Below, one piece after another: positions 18,840 through 27,774 of a stretch of 64,000 bases of DNA. Source of the stretch: Candidatus Peregrinibacteria bacterium UBA1369 (GTDB lineage Bacteria; Patescibacteriota; Gracilibacteria; UBA1369). How positions within the stretch are numbered: the stretch's first letter is position 1; the number at the start of each line of letters is the position of its first letter. The stretch lies in the NCBI GenBank assembly GCA_002305925.1, contig DBRL01000010.1:214346-278345 (forward strand). The letters run 5' to 3'. The position numbers and the translations under genes were made by a program. The notes under the pieces are model-generated. The model was not told where the DNA came from and made no database searches. It saw nothing but the letters and a program-made list of their open reading frames with translations.

Positions 18840-20084
18840 ATGAATAAAACTGTTACCAAGGATCAAGGCTTTTTGGCGCAGATCCCAGACTTTAAACTCC
18901 CCGTCCCGGGAGAGCTGGTTGAGGGAGATGTAATCGCCATTTACAAAAACAAGATACTGGTGGACATCAACGGCATTTCAGTCGGTTTGATTTCGGGCAG
19001 AGAGGCAAAAGACAGCTCGGACACGGTCAAGTCACTCAATGTCGGCGACAAGGTGTCGGCATATGTCATTGATGGTGAAAATGAGGATGGCTATATCATT
19101 CTCTCTCTGCGCAAGGCTTCACAGGAGAAGACCTGGAAGAAATTCAACGATGCCTATGAAAAGGGTCTGGTTATTGAAGTGGCAGCCAATGAAGCCAACA
19201 AGGGCGGTCTGCTGCTGGATATTGACGGCATCAAAGGTTTCATCCCTGTTTCACAGCTTGCGCCGATGCATTATCCGCGCGTCAACGGAGCGGACACCAA
19301 TCAGATTCTGCAGAGACTGCAGGAGTTGGTAGGTCTGCGCTTCCGCGCCAAAATTATCAATCTTGACAAAGAAAATGGTAAATTGATCCTCTCCGAGAAG
19401 GCAGCCATGGAAGAACAAAGACAAATGGCGCTGGAAGGGTTGAAGGTTGGAGATACGGTCACCGGCAAAATCAGCGGCGTAGTTAAATTCGGTATCTTTG
19501 TAGCCTTTAATGGACTGGAAGGCCTGGTGCATATTTCGGAAATTGCCTGGGGGCATGTGAAAAACCCCTCCGATTACGGCAGACTGGGCGACGAAATCAA
19601 GGTCATGGTGATTGGCATGGAGGGCGACAAGATTTCGCTGTCGATGAAGAGGTTGACCGAAGATCCATGGTTGGAGGCTACCAAGAAATATCAGATTGGA
19701 ACCATTATCGATGGAGAAATCAACCGTGTCACTCCTTTTGGAGCTTTTATCAAGCTGAGCGAAGACATCAACGGACTGATTCATATCAGTGAAATTTCCA
19801 GCGAAGAGGTCAGCGATCCGACACAAGTGCTGCACGTGGGGGACAAGGTGAAGGCCAAGGTGATTGCCATCGAACCGGATGAACATCGTGTCGGTCTGTC
19901 GATCAAGGCACTGGAGCAGGACGATGACCCAGCCGGCAAATCTTCCAAGAAAAAGGCTAAAAAAAGCGATGATGAAGCTGCCGAAGATGATCAAGAAGAT
20001 GATGAAGAGAAGCCGGTTAAAAAAGTAGTCAAAAAAAAGGTGGTGAAGAAAAAGGACGCGCCGAGCAGTGAGGATGACGAATAA
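18840..20084 (+). CDS. rpsA: S1 RNA-binding domain protein (ribosomal protein S1-like)
   Basis: 414 residues with four S1 OB-fold repeats (about 20-95, 110-195, 205-280, 290-365). The last two are the most canonical: GISGVVKFGIFVAFNGLEGL then VHISEI, and RVTPFGAFIKLSEDINGL then IHISEIS. The tail is a highly charged Lys/Asp/Glu run. It probably binds mRNA at the ribosome as bS1 does, important where Shine-Dalgarno sequences are weak, as here. The ATG at 18840 is chosen because the longer open frame upstream only mirrors rsmE. No Shine-Dalgarno site. Confidence 0.9.
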   Translation: MNKTVTKDQGFLAQIPDFKLPVPGELVEGDVIAIYKNKILVDINGISVGLISGREAKDSSDTVKSLNVGDKVSAYVIDGENEDGYIILSLRKASQEKTWKKFNDAYEKGLVIEVAANEANKGGLLLDIDGIKGFIPVSQLAPMHYPRVNGADTNQILQRLQELVGLRFRAKIINLDKENGKLILSEKAAMEEQRQMALEGLKVGDTVTGKISGVVKFGIFVAFNGLEGLVHISEIAWGHVKNPSDYGRLGDEIKVMVIGMEGDKISLSMKRLTEDPWLEATKKYQIGTIIDGEINRVTPFGAFIKLSEDINGLIHISEISSEEVSDPTQVLHVGDKVKAKVIAIEPDEHRVGLSIKALEQDDDPAGKSSKKKAKKSDDEAAEDDQEDDEEKPVKKVVKKKVVKKKDAPSSEDDE

Positions 20085-20101
20085 TCAAAACTGAATCACA
20101 G

Positions 20102-20123
20102 AAAGGGGCGAAAGCCCCTTTTT
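20102..20123 (+). terminator. Terminator after the S1-domain gene
   Basis: AAAGGGGC-GAAA-GCCCCTTT stem with a GNRA tetraloop, then five T (20119-20123). Confidence 0.85.
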
Positions 20124-20129
20124 GTGTTC

Positions 20130-22478
20130 TCAAGTGTTGCGTCTTCGAACGGAACTCTCTTCGGGCCAGACTTCGACCCCCTTATGTTTGCGGAACAAGG
20201 CCTCGGCCCTGGGGCCCGTGTAGCCATGTCTGGCCAATTTGGCACGTTCTTCAGTCGTATCGACGTGCTTGTGAATAGAGGTGGGCATGCGGAAGCGATA
20301 ACCGTCAATGTTTAGCTGCAATCCATAGTAATGAGGCAGTTGATTGGCGGCAAAATAGACAAGGATTCTGTCTGACATTTTTCTGCTTAATACCTGAATG
20401 GCAGGTGGCAATTCCTTGAAGTATTTTGGACTATAACCATCTTTGCGCTCCAAGGCGCCCATGGCCTGCTGACGAACCATGCCCTGATAATTCATGCCGC
20501 TCCGCCCCATATAGACCAGCGTGGGTGATACTGTACATTTCCTGCCCGCCGAGCTGGCCATAGACTGCAGGTCGCTGATCAAGGCAGGCGGTACTGAAGT
20601 ATTTACTCCGGTTTCCGCGCTCTCAGAGGGGGCGGGAGCGCTACTCGGTCCTGAGCTGGCGTCACTGCCTGGCGCGACTGGGGGCGTGGTACTTCCCGAA
20701 GGTGAATCGGACGACGGGCTGGTGCGGGGCGTGTCAGTAGGAACTGTATCGCTGCCAACCTGCCCACTTTCTTCATTTCTTTGTTCTCCCAGTTGCTTAT
20801 TGATGGCCTCGACCATTATCTTGTAACCGTTGCCTATCAAATGCAGGTTGTCACCGTTTTTTCCGGCCACGTCCTGATCCAGTTTGTTCTCATCCTCTTC
20901 GGAGGCCAGCCCACCCTCGGACATTTTTTTGTCCAGCGGGATTACTCCGACAATGTTTTTGTACTCCCCTTCTGCAGCCATGGCATAGAGTTCTTTGTTG
21001 ATCTCTACCCGTCTATTATTCTTCTCTTCATAATTCTTGCTCAGATACTGATTGGTGGTATCGCCAAATGGCGCCAAAGCGCAAAAATAGATTTTTAAAT
21101 TGTTCTTACGGGCAATTTCAGCCATTGCCTTCATGTGTCCTAGTATTTCGCCGGCTTCCGCGTTTCCCGCGAGGTCATTCGCGCCGCCGTTAACCAAAAT
21201 CGTTCCCCGACAGTTGGGCATATTTAGTTTTGGTAGTTCGGTGCCTTTCTGATCAAGTGTTTCAAGGTGTTTTCTCATTACACTGATCGGCTTGCCACTG
21301 GCAATGTTTGAGAGACTCTTTGGCGTACGTTTTACATTCAAACCGGCGTCTTTCGCGCCAACCATCAATGAATCTCCCAGGACCAGTAAATGCCCAACCC
21401 CTTCCGTGGTCATCTCTCTGGCTTCAGGTGGCGTGTTGATGTCTTGATCCGGAGTTTCAGTATTGGAAGGGGTATCGGTACTTCCTTCCCCCGCACCTCC
21501 CTCTCCGCTGCTGCCTTCACCTCCACCATATCCACCACCTCCGCCTCCCCCCCCACCTCCGTAGCCTCCGCCGGACGAAGTTGAGCTGTCGGCAGTGCTA
21601 TCGGCGGCCGTAGCATCTGTCGCTTCCGTCGTCTTGGCTGGCTCTTCCAATTTTGCCACCGCCTGCTCCAAGCTGCTGGCCAGGTTCGCCGGGTCGCTGT
21701 CGATAATCATGGCGGCCGAAGCCAGCCTCTGGTCGCCGTCCGCGGCCGCCGCATGGTATTTTTTGAGTAAGTCGGCCACTTTCTCTCTCTCCCCGCTCCT
21801 CGCCAGATGAAGAACAGTATCGGCGCGGGCCAAATTCAAATTGCCTGCCTTGGGATTTTTTTTCAAATCTTCCTGGAAGCGTTCCAGATCGCCCATCAGT
21901 GCCGACATTGTATTCACCTTCTGTCTGTCAACAGTGGTCTCGCCCTCCGGTGTCCTGACGGTGACAACAACGGTATTTCCCAAGTCTACTTTGGCGTTTT
22001 TCAGGCCGTCCAGGAATTTTTTTTCCTCATCCGACGTCGGAGGGAATGTTGCTACGTAATTGAACACAACAGTTGTTTTTTTTCCTTCCTCCGGTTTGGC
22101 CGGCATTGTTATTTTGCCTTGTATATTGTGATCGCCAAATCTAAACTCCTGCTCGACGGTGCCCTTTTCTTTGTCTTCTTTTAGTTCTCCAGCCGGCTTC
22201 AGCCCCTTCATTTTGTCTGGAATGGCGGGTAGTTTCTTACCTTCCGGGGCGGCTGCGGGCAAGGCTTCTTTTGCCCTTTCCCTTCCTGCTTCCACGGCAG
22301 CTTCACGCTCTGGGTTCGCTACTTTCTGCGCTGCCTTTTCAACTGCGTTTTCAAGAACGGATGCGTCTTTTTTACTATCAGAGGAGCCGCCAGGGGCCTC
22401 GGACCCCTTTGCGACTCCGTTGTAGACCATTCTAGCCGTTTTCAGGCTATATGCCTTGTTAATAGGCAAAAGATTCAT
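20130..22478 (-). CDS. SGNH/GDSL-hydrolase domain protein with Gly-rich linker
   Basis: 782 residues without a signal peptide. An N-terminal acidic/Lys-rich helical part (1-300) is followed by a Gly/Tyr/Ser-rich linker (about 300-340). An SGNH hydrolase domain comes next: LLVLGDSLMVGA near 368 (nucleophile Ser), VNGGANDLAG (Asn block) and DNLHLIGNGY (Asp-x-x-His pair). A Pro/Ser/Thr linker leads to a C-terminal domain of about 150 residues with a conserved-looking core (YMGRSGMNYQGMVRQQAMGA) that I do not recognise. SGNH enzymes remove acyl groups from glycans or lipids; the substrate here is unknown. The start overlaps the upstream gene by four bases (ATGA), so translation is coupled. Confidence 0.8.
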   Translation of the reverse strand: MNLLPINKAYSLKTARMVYNGVAKGSEAPGGSSDSKKDASVLENAVEKAAQKVANPEREAAVEAGRERAKEALPAAAPEGKKLPAIPDKMKGLKPAGELKEDKEKGTVEQEFRFGDHNIQGKITMPAKPEEGKKTTVVFNYVATFPPTSDEEKKFLDGLKNAKVDLGNTVVVTVRTPEGETTVDRQKVNTMSALMGDLERFQEDLKKNPKAGNLNLARADTVLHLARSGEREKVADLLKKYHAAAADGDQRLASAAMIIDSDPANLASSLEQAVAKLEEPAKTTEATDATAADSTADSSTSSGGGYGGGGGGGGGGYGGGEGSSGEGGAGEGSTDTPSNTETPDQDINTPPEAREMTTEGVGHLLVLGDSLMVGAKDAGLNVKRTPKSLSNIASGKPISVMRKHLETLDQKGTELPKLNMPNCRGTILVNGGANDLAGNAEAGEILGHMKAMAEIARKNNLKIYFCALAPFGDTTNQYLSKNYEEKNNRRVEINKELYAMAAEGEYKNIVGVIPLDKKMSEGGLASEEDENKLDQDVAGKNGDNLHLIGNGYKIMVEAINKQLGEQRNEESGQVGSDTVPTDTPRTSPSSDSPSGSTTPPVAPGSDASSGPSSAPAPSESAETGVNTSVPPALISDLQSMASSAGRKCTVSPTLVYMGRSGMNYQGMVRQQAMGALERKDGYSPKYFKELPPAIQVLSRKMSDRILVYFAANQLPHYYGLQLNIDGYRFRMPTSIHKHVDTTEERAKLARHGYTGPRAEALFRKHKGVEVWPEESSVRRRNT

Positions 22479-22879
22479 TGTTGCTGTTTATCTTTTTCTG
22501 CTTTGGAAAGTGCCCATTGCATAAAATTTACCTCTTGGCCGTCGACAAATTCCTGATTAGTTCCACTTTGATCCATCACAATATGCACATTTGTGCCGAA
22601 AACATTAATGTCTCTTTCCACACTTTGACTGAAATTCAATTTTGCCAGTTCTTCCTTCATTTCCATTAATGCGCTTTCAAATTTCTCTTTTTCTTTAGCA
22701 ATTGGAGCCGTTTTTTTATTTAACTCATTGGCCAGAAACAGCTGTTGTCGATAACTTTCTTCGACAGTCTCGGCCACACCATCATAGATTTCCCGATTGT
22801 CTGGGCTTGGAGTTTCGGGTAACGGTTGGTTGACGAAAACGAGCCTGGAGGGTTTGAGAAAATCTTTTTTGTCTGACAT
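22475..22879 (-). CDS. Small helical protein of unknown function
   Basis: 134 residues, mostly charged helix (about 40-85, coiled-coil-like) followed by a short beta segment (DINVFGTNVHIVMDQSG). It has no signal peptide and no family I recognise. It is coupled to the SGNH-hydrolase gene by an ATGA overlap, which suggests the two proteins act together. Confidence 0.7.
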   Translation of the reverse strand: MSDKKDFLKPSRLVFVNQPLPETPSPDNREIYDGVAETVEESYRQQLFLANELNKKTAPIAKEKEKFESALMEMKEELAKLNFSQSVERDINVFGTNVHIVMDQSGTNQEFVDGQEVNFMQWALSKAEKDKQQQ

Positions 22880-22904
22880 AGGTTCGATTGCTAAAAATCC
22901 TTAT

Positions 22905-22934
22905 ATTTTAGCATAATTTTTGACTTTTTTCCAA
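22905..22934 (-). promoter_or_regulatory. Promoter of the small-protein/SGNH operon
   Basis: Minus strand: TTGGAA (22929-22934), 18 bases, TAAAAT (22905-22910) with an extended TGC. It overlaps the divergent infB promoter. Confidence 0.5.
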
Positions 22935-22948
22935 CTAGACACTAAACT
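22920..22948 (+). promoter_or_regulatory. infB promoter
   Basis: TTGACT (22920-22925), 17 bases, TAAACT (22943-22948). It lies back to back with the minus-strand promoter. Confidence 0.6.
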
Positions 22949-22980
22949 TGAGTAGTTTTCGATTCCTAAACAGTAGAAAA

Positions 22981-25455
22981 GTGGTTAACAGTAAACAAAA
23001 TGAGGTACTTCTGATTGAAATTGCCCAGGAGTGTTACGTATCGGTGCGCGACATCCATTTTGCGGCCAAGGAATTGAAAATTGAGCTTTCTCCAACTGCA
23101 AGATGTGTAGACGGCAAAACCGCCAAAGCTCTGGTGGGTTATTTTCAGAAGAAGGAAGAGGAGGAAAAGAAAGCCAGAAAAGCTAAACCACCGACAAAAA
23201 AAACCGTCCCCAAAAAGACTGACGGGAAAAAATCTTCTACCAAAAAGGTGGTCGCCGAAAAAGCCAAGAAACAGCAGTCTGCGCAGACAGAAAAGAAACC
23301 TGAGCCGGTAGAGACCCCGCCGCAGCGTAAAGAGAAATTTATAATTTTTGAAAAACCAATACTTCCTCCAAAGCCCCAGCCGCTGCCATTTGTGGAGGAG
23401 GCGAAAAAGGAAAAACCCAAGGAAAGGCAAATATTTGAGCGCAAGGTAAAAAGGGATCGGGACAGAATGCCGAAACCGCGCGTCAAGACGGACACCACTG
23501 TGTCCGATGAGCTGCTTGGGATCAAGGAGCACAAGGGACCGCGCGACACCGCCGAGCTGTATGATGAGATGATTGCAGAGGAACGGGAACGTGAAATCGT
23601 ACATTCGCAGCGTAAAATGACTGCCGGCAAAGATCAGCAGCGGGCACAGATAAAGCGCGCGCCCACGATCAGCCATACTGTGAAATATGATCCCGATCGC
23701 GTTGTGGAAATTCCTGACGTAATCACGGTGAAAGAATTTGCTGAGAAGACCGGTTTGGGAGCCGCAAAAATCATCGGTGAACTGATGAAAAATGGCATCC
23801 TGGCCAACATAAATCAGCAGATCGACTATGATACGGCCATGATTATTTCTGAAGATTTGAAGGTAAAGCTGAAGAAAAAGCAGTCGGTGGCCTCGGCTGA
23901 AGACCTCTTTCAGGGAAATTTGGAAGCCCTGGTCAAGGAACATGACAGCTCGCTTCTGGAAAACAGGCCGCCGATTGTCGTGGTGATGGGACATGTCGAT
24001 CATGGCAAAACGAAACTTCTGGATTTTTACAGGCAGACCAATATCGTGGAACAGGAAGCGGGCGGTATTACGCAGCATATCGGGGCCTATCAGGTGGAGA
24101 AAAATGGTAAAAAAATCACTTTTCTGGATACGCCTGGGCATCAGGCCTTTACCGCCATGAGGGCGCGCGGGGCAAAGGCGACCGATATTGCCGTCCTGGT
24201 GGTGTCAGCGGACGAAGGTATCAAGCCGCAGACGCTGGAGGCTTTGCAGCACGCGCGCGATGCCAACGTGCCAATAATTGTGGCCATTACCAAAATCGAT
24301 AAGCCCAATGCGGACGTGGAGAAAGTAAAGGGCGAACTGGCGGGAGTGGAGCTGGTGCCGGAGGAATGGGGCGGCAAAACCATAGTGGTGCCCGTCTCCC
24401 CCATCACCGGACAGGGAATGCAGGATTTGCTGGAAATGATACTTCTGGTGGCTGAAATGGCCAATCTGAGGGCCAATCCCAACCGCGACGGCGTGGGTAC
24501 AGTCATTGAAGCCAATCTCGACCACAGTCTGGGCCCGGTGGCGACGATGATTGTCAACACGGGTACTTTCCGGCTGATGGACAATATCGTCATCGGTGAA
24601 AGTTATGGCAGAATCAAAGTGCTGCGAGACCATTTGGGCCACAAAATAAAGGTTGCCGGGCCATCGATGCCCGTATTCATTGCCGGTCTGACCGACAAAC
24701 CGGTCAGCGGAGATATCGTGCAGGTGGTTCCGGATGAAAAAACCGCCAGATTGCGCGCTATAACGATCAGAAATCTGCGCAAAGCCCAGCAGCGAGAACG
24801 TGGCGTCGGTGAAATTATTTCGGCCATCAGTTCCGGACAATTGAAAACCCTGAAAATTGTCCTGAAAGCCGATACTAACGGAAGTCTGGAAGCATTGAAA
24901 CAATCGATTGCCGAAATCAAAAACGACGACGTGGGCGTGAAAATCATTCTCTCCGGGGTGGGAGACGTTACCGATTCCGACGTGATGATGGCCGCTGCCT
25001 CCGGAGGAATCGTAATGGGCTTCAATGTGAGAGCCAATCTCAATGTCAAACTGGCTGCTGAACGTGAAAATGTGGAGGTGATTCATTACAATATCATTTA
25101 TAAGCTTCTTGATGACATCAAGAAGATTCTCACCGGCCTGCTGGAGCCCGAATTGGTGGAAACCGAGCTGGGTGAATTGAAAGTGGTACAGATTTTTTAT
25201 TCAAAGAAAAAGGAAATGATTGTTGGCTGCAAAGTGCTTTCCGGACTGGTTGAAAAAAAGTCCAGGTTAAAGGTAAAAAGAGGTGAAGAAATGATCGGAG
25301 AGATACACATTCAATCCCTGCAGAGAAATCAGGAATCAGCCAATGAAGTCAAGGAAGGCCAGGATTGCGGACTGAAAATTTCCGGCAACATCAAAATCGA
25401 GGAAGGTGATCTGCTGATACCCTACAAAATGGGAAAGAAAATCCGTACCCTCTAA
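22981..25455 (+). CDS. infB: Translation initiation factor IF-2
   Basis: IF-2 is the GTPase that brings initiator tRNA to the 30S subunit. The product is about 824 residues: a short N-terminal IF2_N module (VLLIEIAQECYVSVRDIHFAAKEL), a Lys/Pro-rich linker, then the G domain near 335 with GHVDHGKT, DTPGHQAFTAMRARGA and AITKIDKP, and domains II-IV. GTG at 22981 is chosen; an in-frame TTG at 22948 overlaps the promoter -10. It heads an operon with the nucleotide-sugar genes; the next start is 11 bases downstream. Confidence 0.93.
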   Translation: MVNSKQNEVLLIEIAQECYVSVRDIHFAAKELKIELSPTARCVDGKTAKALVGYFQKKEEEEKKARKAKPPTKKTVPKKTDGKKSSTKKVVAEKAKKQQSAQTEKKPEPVETPPQRKEKFIIFEKPILPPKPQPLPFVEEAKKEKPKERQIFERKVKRDRDRMPKPRVKTDTTVSDELLGIKEHKGPRDTAELYDEMIAEEREREIVHSQRKMTAGKDQQRAQIKRAPTISHTVKYDPDRVVEIPDVITVKEFAEKTGLGAAKIIGELMKNGILANINQQIDYDTAMIISEDLKVKLKKKQSVASAEDLFQGNLEALVKEHDSSLLENRPPIVVVMGHVDHGKTKLLDFYRQTNIVEQEAGGITQHIGAYQVEKNGKKITFLDTPGHQAFTAMRARGAKATDIAVLVVSADEGIKPQTLEALQHARDANVPIIVAITKIDKPNADVEKVKGELAGVELVPEEWGGKTIVVPVSPITGQGMQDLLEMILLVAEMANLRANPNRDGVGTVIEANLDHSLGPVATMIVNTGTFRLMDNIVIGESYGRIKVLRDHLGHKIKVAGPSMPVFIAGLTDKPVSGDIVQVVPDEKTARLRAITIRNLRKAQQRERGVGEIISAISSGQLKTLKIVLKADTNGSLEALKQSIAEIKNDDVGVKIILSGVGDVTDSDVMMAAASGGIVMGFNVRANLNVKLAAERENVEVIHYNIIYKLLDDIKKILTGLLEPELVETELGELKVVQIFYSKKKEMIVGCKVLSGLVEKKSRLKVKRGEEMIGEIHIQSLQRNQESANEVKEGQDCGLKISGNIKIEEGDLLIPYKMGKKIRTL

Positions 25456-25466
25456 GACGGAAGCCG

Positions 25467-25883
25467 ATGCCAAAAACAGATTCATACCGGAAGCATCTGC
25501 TGGCAAGCCACCGGGACGAGCGGGGCAGTTTGACTGTGCTGGACCGGATTGATCAGCTGGTACCCTGGACGGTGAAACGTTCCTATTGGGTGACCGATGT
25601 CATCGGCCAACGCGGAGGACACTGCGTCAGGAATGAAAGGAAATTTTATGTGATGGCCAAGGGGACCTGTACGATGCGAATATTTGACGGCCGCGAATGG
25701 TATGAGGAGAAACTGCAGGGGCCGACCGACGTGATTGAATTCAGGGAGGATTTGTGGAGGGAACTGCATGACGTCAGCCCTGATGCCGTGATTTTTACGC
25801 TCTGCAACGATCATTATGACCGCTCCAAGTACATCACTGATCTGGAGGAATTTAAAAAGCATATTAAAACCAAAGAACAATGA
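25467..25883 (+). CDS. WxcM/FdtA-like cupin, probable dTDP-keto-sugar isomerase-type protein
   Basis: 138 residues, the size of FdtA-type dTDP-6-deoxy-hexose 3,4-ketoisomerases. It aligns along the whole family: DERGSLTVLD, PWTVKRSYWVTDV, RGGHCVRNERKF, AKGTCTMRIFDG, and WRELHDVSPDAVIFTLCNDHYD near the end. Family members typically have two histidines in a GxHAH motif; here the motif reads GGHCV, so the second is missing. It occupies the place where rfbC would be expected, and its stop overlaps rfbB by four bases. Activity as isomerase, epimerase or neither is open. Confidence 0.8.
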   Translation: MPKTDSYRKHLLASHRDERGSLTVLDRIDQLVPWTVKRSYWVTDVIGQRGGHCVRNERKFYVMAKGTCTMRIFDGREWYEEKLQGPTDVIEFREDLWRELHDVSPDAVIFTLCNDHYDRSKYITDLEEFKKHIKTKEQ

Positions 25884-26887
25884 AGATTGTCGTCACCGGT
25901 GGAGCCGGTTTTATCGGCTCCAATTTCGTACATTTTCAGGTGGAGCATCATCCGGAGGACCAGATAGTGGTGCTGGACAAGCTGACCTATGCCGGCAATC
26001 TTCCCAATATTCAAACGCTGATCGACGATGGGAAAATACGCTTTGTGCAGGGAGACATCGCCGATTATGACTTTGTTGAACAATTTTTTGCCACGGAAAA
26101 GCCAGATGCTGTAATCAACTTTGCGGCGGAGACACATGTGGACAGAAGTATTCTGGAACCGGATATATTTGTCAAAACCAATATTGTCGGTACGCACAAC
26201 CTGCTGATGGCCTCCCGTGCACATGGAGTAAAGCGCTTTCATCAGGTTTCGACCGATGAGGTCTATGGTGATCTGGGCGACGGCTCGAGCGATCTCTTCA
26301 CCGAAGAAACCCCGTTCGCACCCAATTGTCCCTATGCGGCCGCCAAGGCGGCCGCCGATATGCTGATTCGAGCGTATGTGCAGACATACCGTTTTCCCGC
26401 CACGGTCAGCCATTGCAGCAACAATTACGGGCCCTATCAATTCACTGAGAAATTGATCCCCTATTTTTTCAGGGCCGCCAGCGAGGGCAACCCACTGCCA
26501 ATTTACGGCGACGGGAAAAACGTGCGGGACTGGCTCTATGTCACCGACCACTGCCGCGCGCTGGACATGATACTGCGCAGCGAAAAAATCGGTGAGGTCT
26601 ACAATATTGGCGGCAATACTGAGCGCAACAATTTGCAGATAGCCGAGCTGATATTGAACTTCCTGGGCAAAGATCCGCAGATGATTCGTTTCGTGGAGGA
26701 CCGCCAGGCCCATGACCGCCGCTATGCCATTGACGCCTCGAAAATCAGGCGTGAGCTGGGTTGGGAGCCGCAGGTAAAGTTTGAGGATGGCATCAAAATG
26801 ACTTTTCAGTGGTATCATGACCATCAGGATTGGGTGAAGGCCACCGAAGACAGACTGCTTAACTTCATAAAAGAAAAACAGCCATGA
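25880..26887 (+). CDS. rfbB: dTDP-glucose 4,6-dehydratase
   Basis: Converts dTDP-glucose to dTDP-4-keto-6-deoxyglucose with NAD. 335 residues, full length: Rossmann motif GGAGFIGSNF, FAAETHVDRS, STDEVYGDLG, and the YxxxK pair in PYAAAKAAAD. The substrate region SNNYGPYQFTEKLIP is also present. It overlaps both neighbours by four bases (ATGA), so the four sugar genes are translated as a coupled block. Confidence 0.95.
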   Translation: MKIVVTGGAGFIGSNFVHFQVEHHPEDQIVVLDKLTYAGNLPNIQTLIDDGKIRFVQGDIADYDFVEQFFATEKPDAVINFAAETHVDRSILEPDIFVKTNIVGTHNLLMASRAHGVKRFHQVSTDEVYGDLGDGSSDLFTEETPFAPNCPYAAAKAAADMLIRAYVQTYRFPATVSHCSNNYGPYQFTEKLIPYFFRAASEGNPLPIYGDGKNVRDWLYVTDHCRALDMILRSEKIGEVYNIGGNTERNNLQIAELILNFLGKDPQMIRFVEDRQAHDRRYAIDASKIRRELGWEPQVKFEDGIKMTFQWYHDHQDWVKATEDRLLNFIKEKQP

Positions 26888-27774
26888 TTGACCGCTCGAC
26901 TAGATATATGCTACTTGGCAAAGACGGCATGCTGGGCCATGAACTGCAAACCGTTCTGCAGGATCGTGACTATGTGGCTTTCGACAAAGATGAACTGGAT
27001 ATCACCGACAGCGAGGCACTGAAAACGAAAATTCTCGATGTGCGCCCCGATGTGCTGATCAACGCCACTGCCTACCGCGATGTCAACAAGGCTGAAAGCG
27101 AGGAAGAATTGGCCAATCTGGTCAATGGCTACGCGGTCGGCAAAATGGCCAAAATCTGCCGCGATTTCGGTATTACACTGGTACATTTCAGCACCGATTA
27201 TGTTTTTGACGGGCTGAAAAAGGACGGCTACAAGGAGGAAGACCAGCCCCATCCACTGAACGCCTACGGCCGCAGCAAGCTGCTGGGCGAGCAGATGATT
27301 GTCGATGCCATGGAAGCTGAATACGAAGGAGAGGAACAGCCGGGCGAAGAGGGCAAATACTTCATCATCCGCACCTCCTATCTTTTTGGCAAACACGGTG
27401 AAAACCTTTTGTCGAAAATGCTGGCCAACGCCTCAAAAACAGAAAAATTCAAGGCGGTCAACGACCAGTGGGCCAAGCCGACCTATGCCCTGGATCTGGC
27501 CCAGCAGACCAAATGGCTGCTCGAATCCAACGAGTATGAATCAGGCATTTACCACATCACCAACAGCGGCGTGACCAACTGGTATGAACTGGCCCGGACG
27601 CTGATCAACGATGCCGGCTTCATCTCCGACGTAATGGAACCCTGCTCAATGGCGGACTGGCCTTCGCCGGCCAAGAGACCGCAATATTCGGTGCTGCTGA
27701 ACACGAAATTGCCGGAAATGCGCCATTGGAAGGAGGCGCTGAGGGATTATCTGGATGAAATAAAAATGCCATGA
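26884..27774 (+). CDS. rfbD: dTDP-4-dehydrorhamnose reductase
   Basis: Reduces dTDP-4-keto-L-rhamnose to dTDP-L-rhamnose. 296 residues with GKDGMLGHELQ (nucleotide binding), NATAYRDVNKAE, FSTDYVFDG and the YGRSK catalytic pair. Its substrate is normally made by the 3,5-epimerase RfbC, which is absent from this operon. Overlaps rfbA by four bases. Confidence 0.92.
   Translation: MIDRSTRYMLLGKDGMLGHELQTVLQDRDYVAFDKDELDITDSEALKTKILDVRPDVLINATAYRDVNKAESEEELANLVNGYAVGKMAKICRDFGITLVHFSTDYVFDGLKKDGYKEEDQPHPLNAYGRSKLLGEQMIVDAMEAEYEGEEQPGEEGKYFIIRTSYLFGKHGENLLSKMLANASKTEKFKAVNDQWAKPTYALDLAQQTKWLLESNEYESGIYHITNSGVTNWYELARTLINDAGFISDVMEPCSMADWPSPAKRPQYSVLLNTKLPEMRHWKEALRDYLDEIKMP

Noticed and set aside
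22966..25086. Long antisense open frames opposite infB
   Set aside because: They mirror the codon pattern of infB, have no recognisable domain and would overlap an essential gene completely.
25814..26824. 336-codon antisense frame over rfbB
   Set aside because: Shadow of a well-supported gene, without ribosome site or domain.
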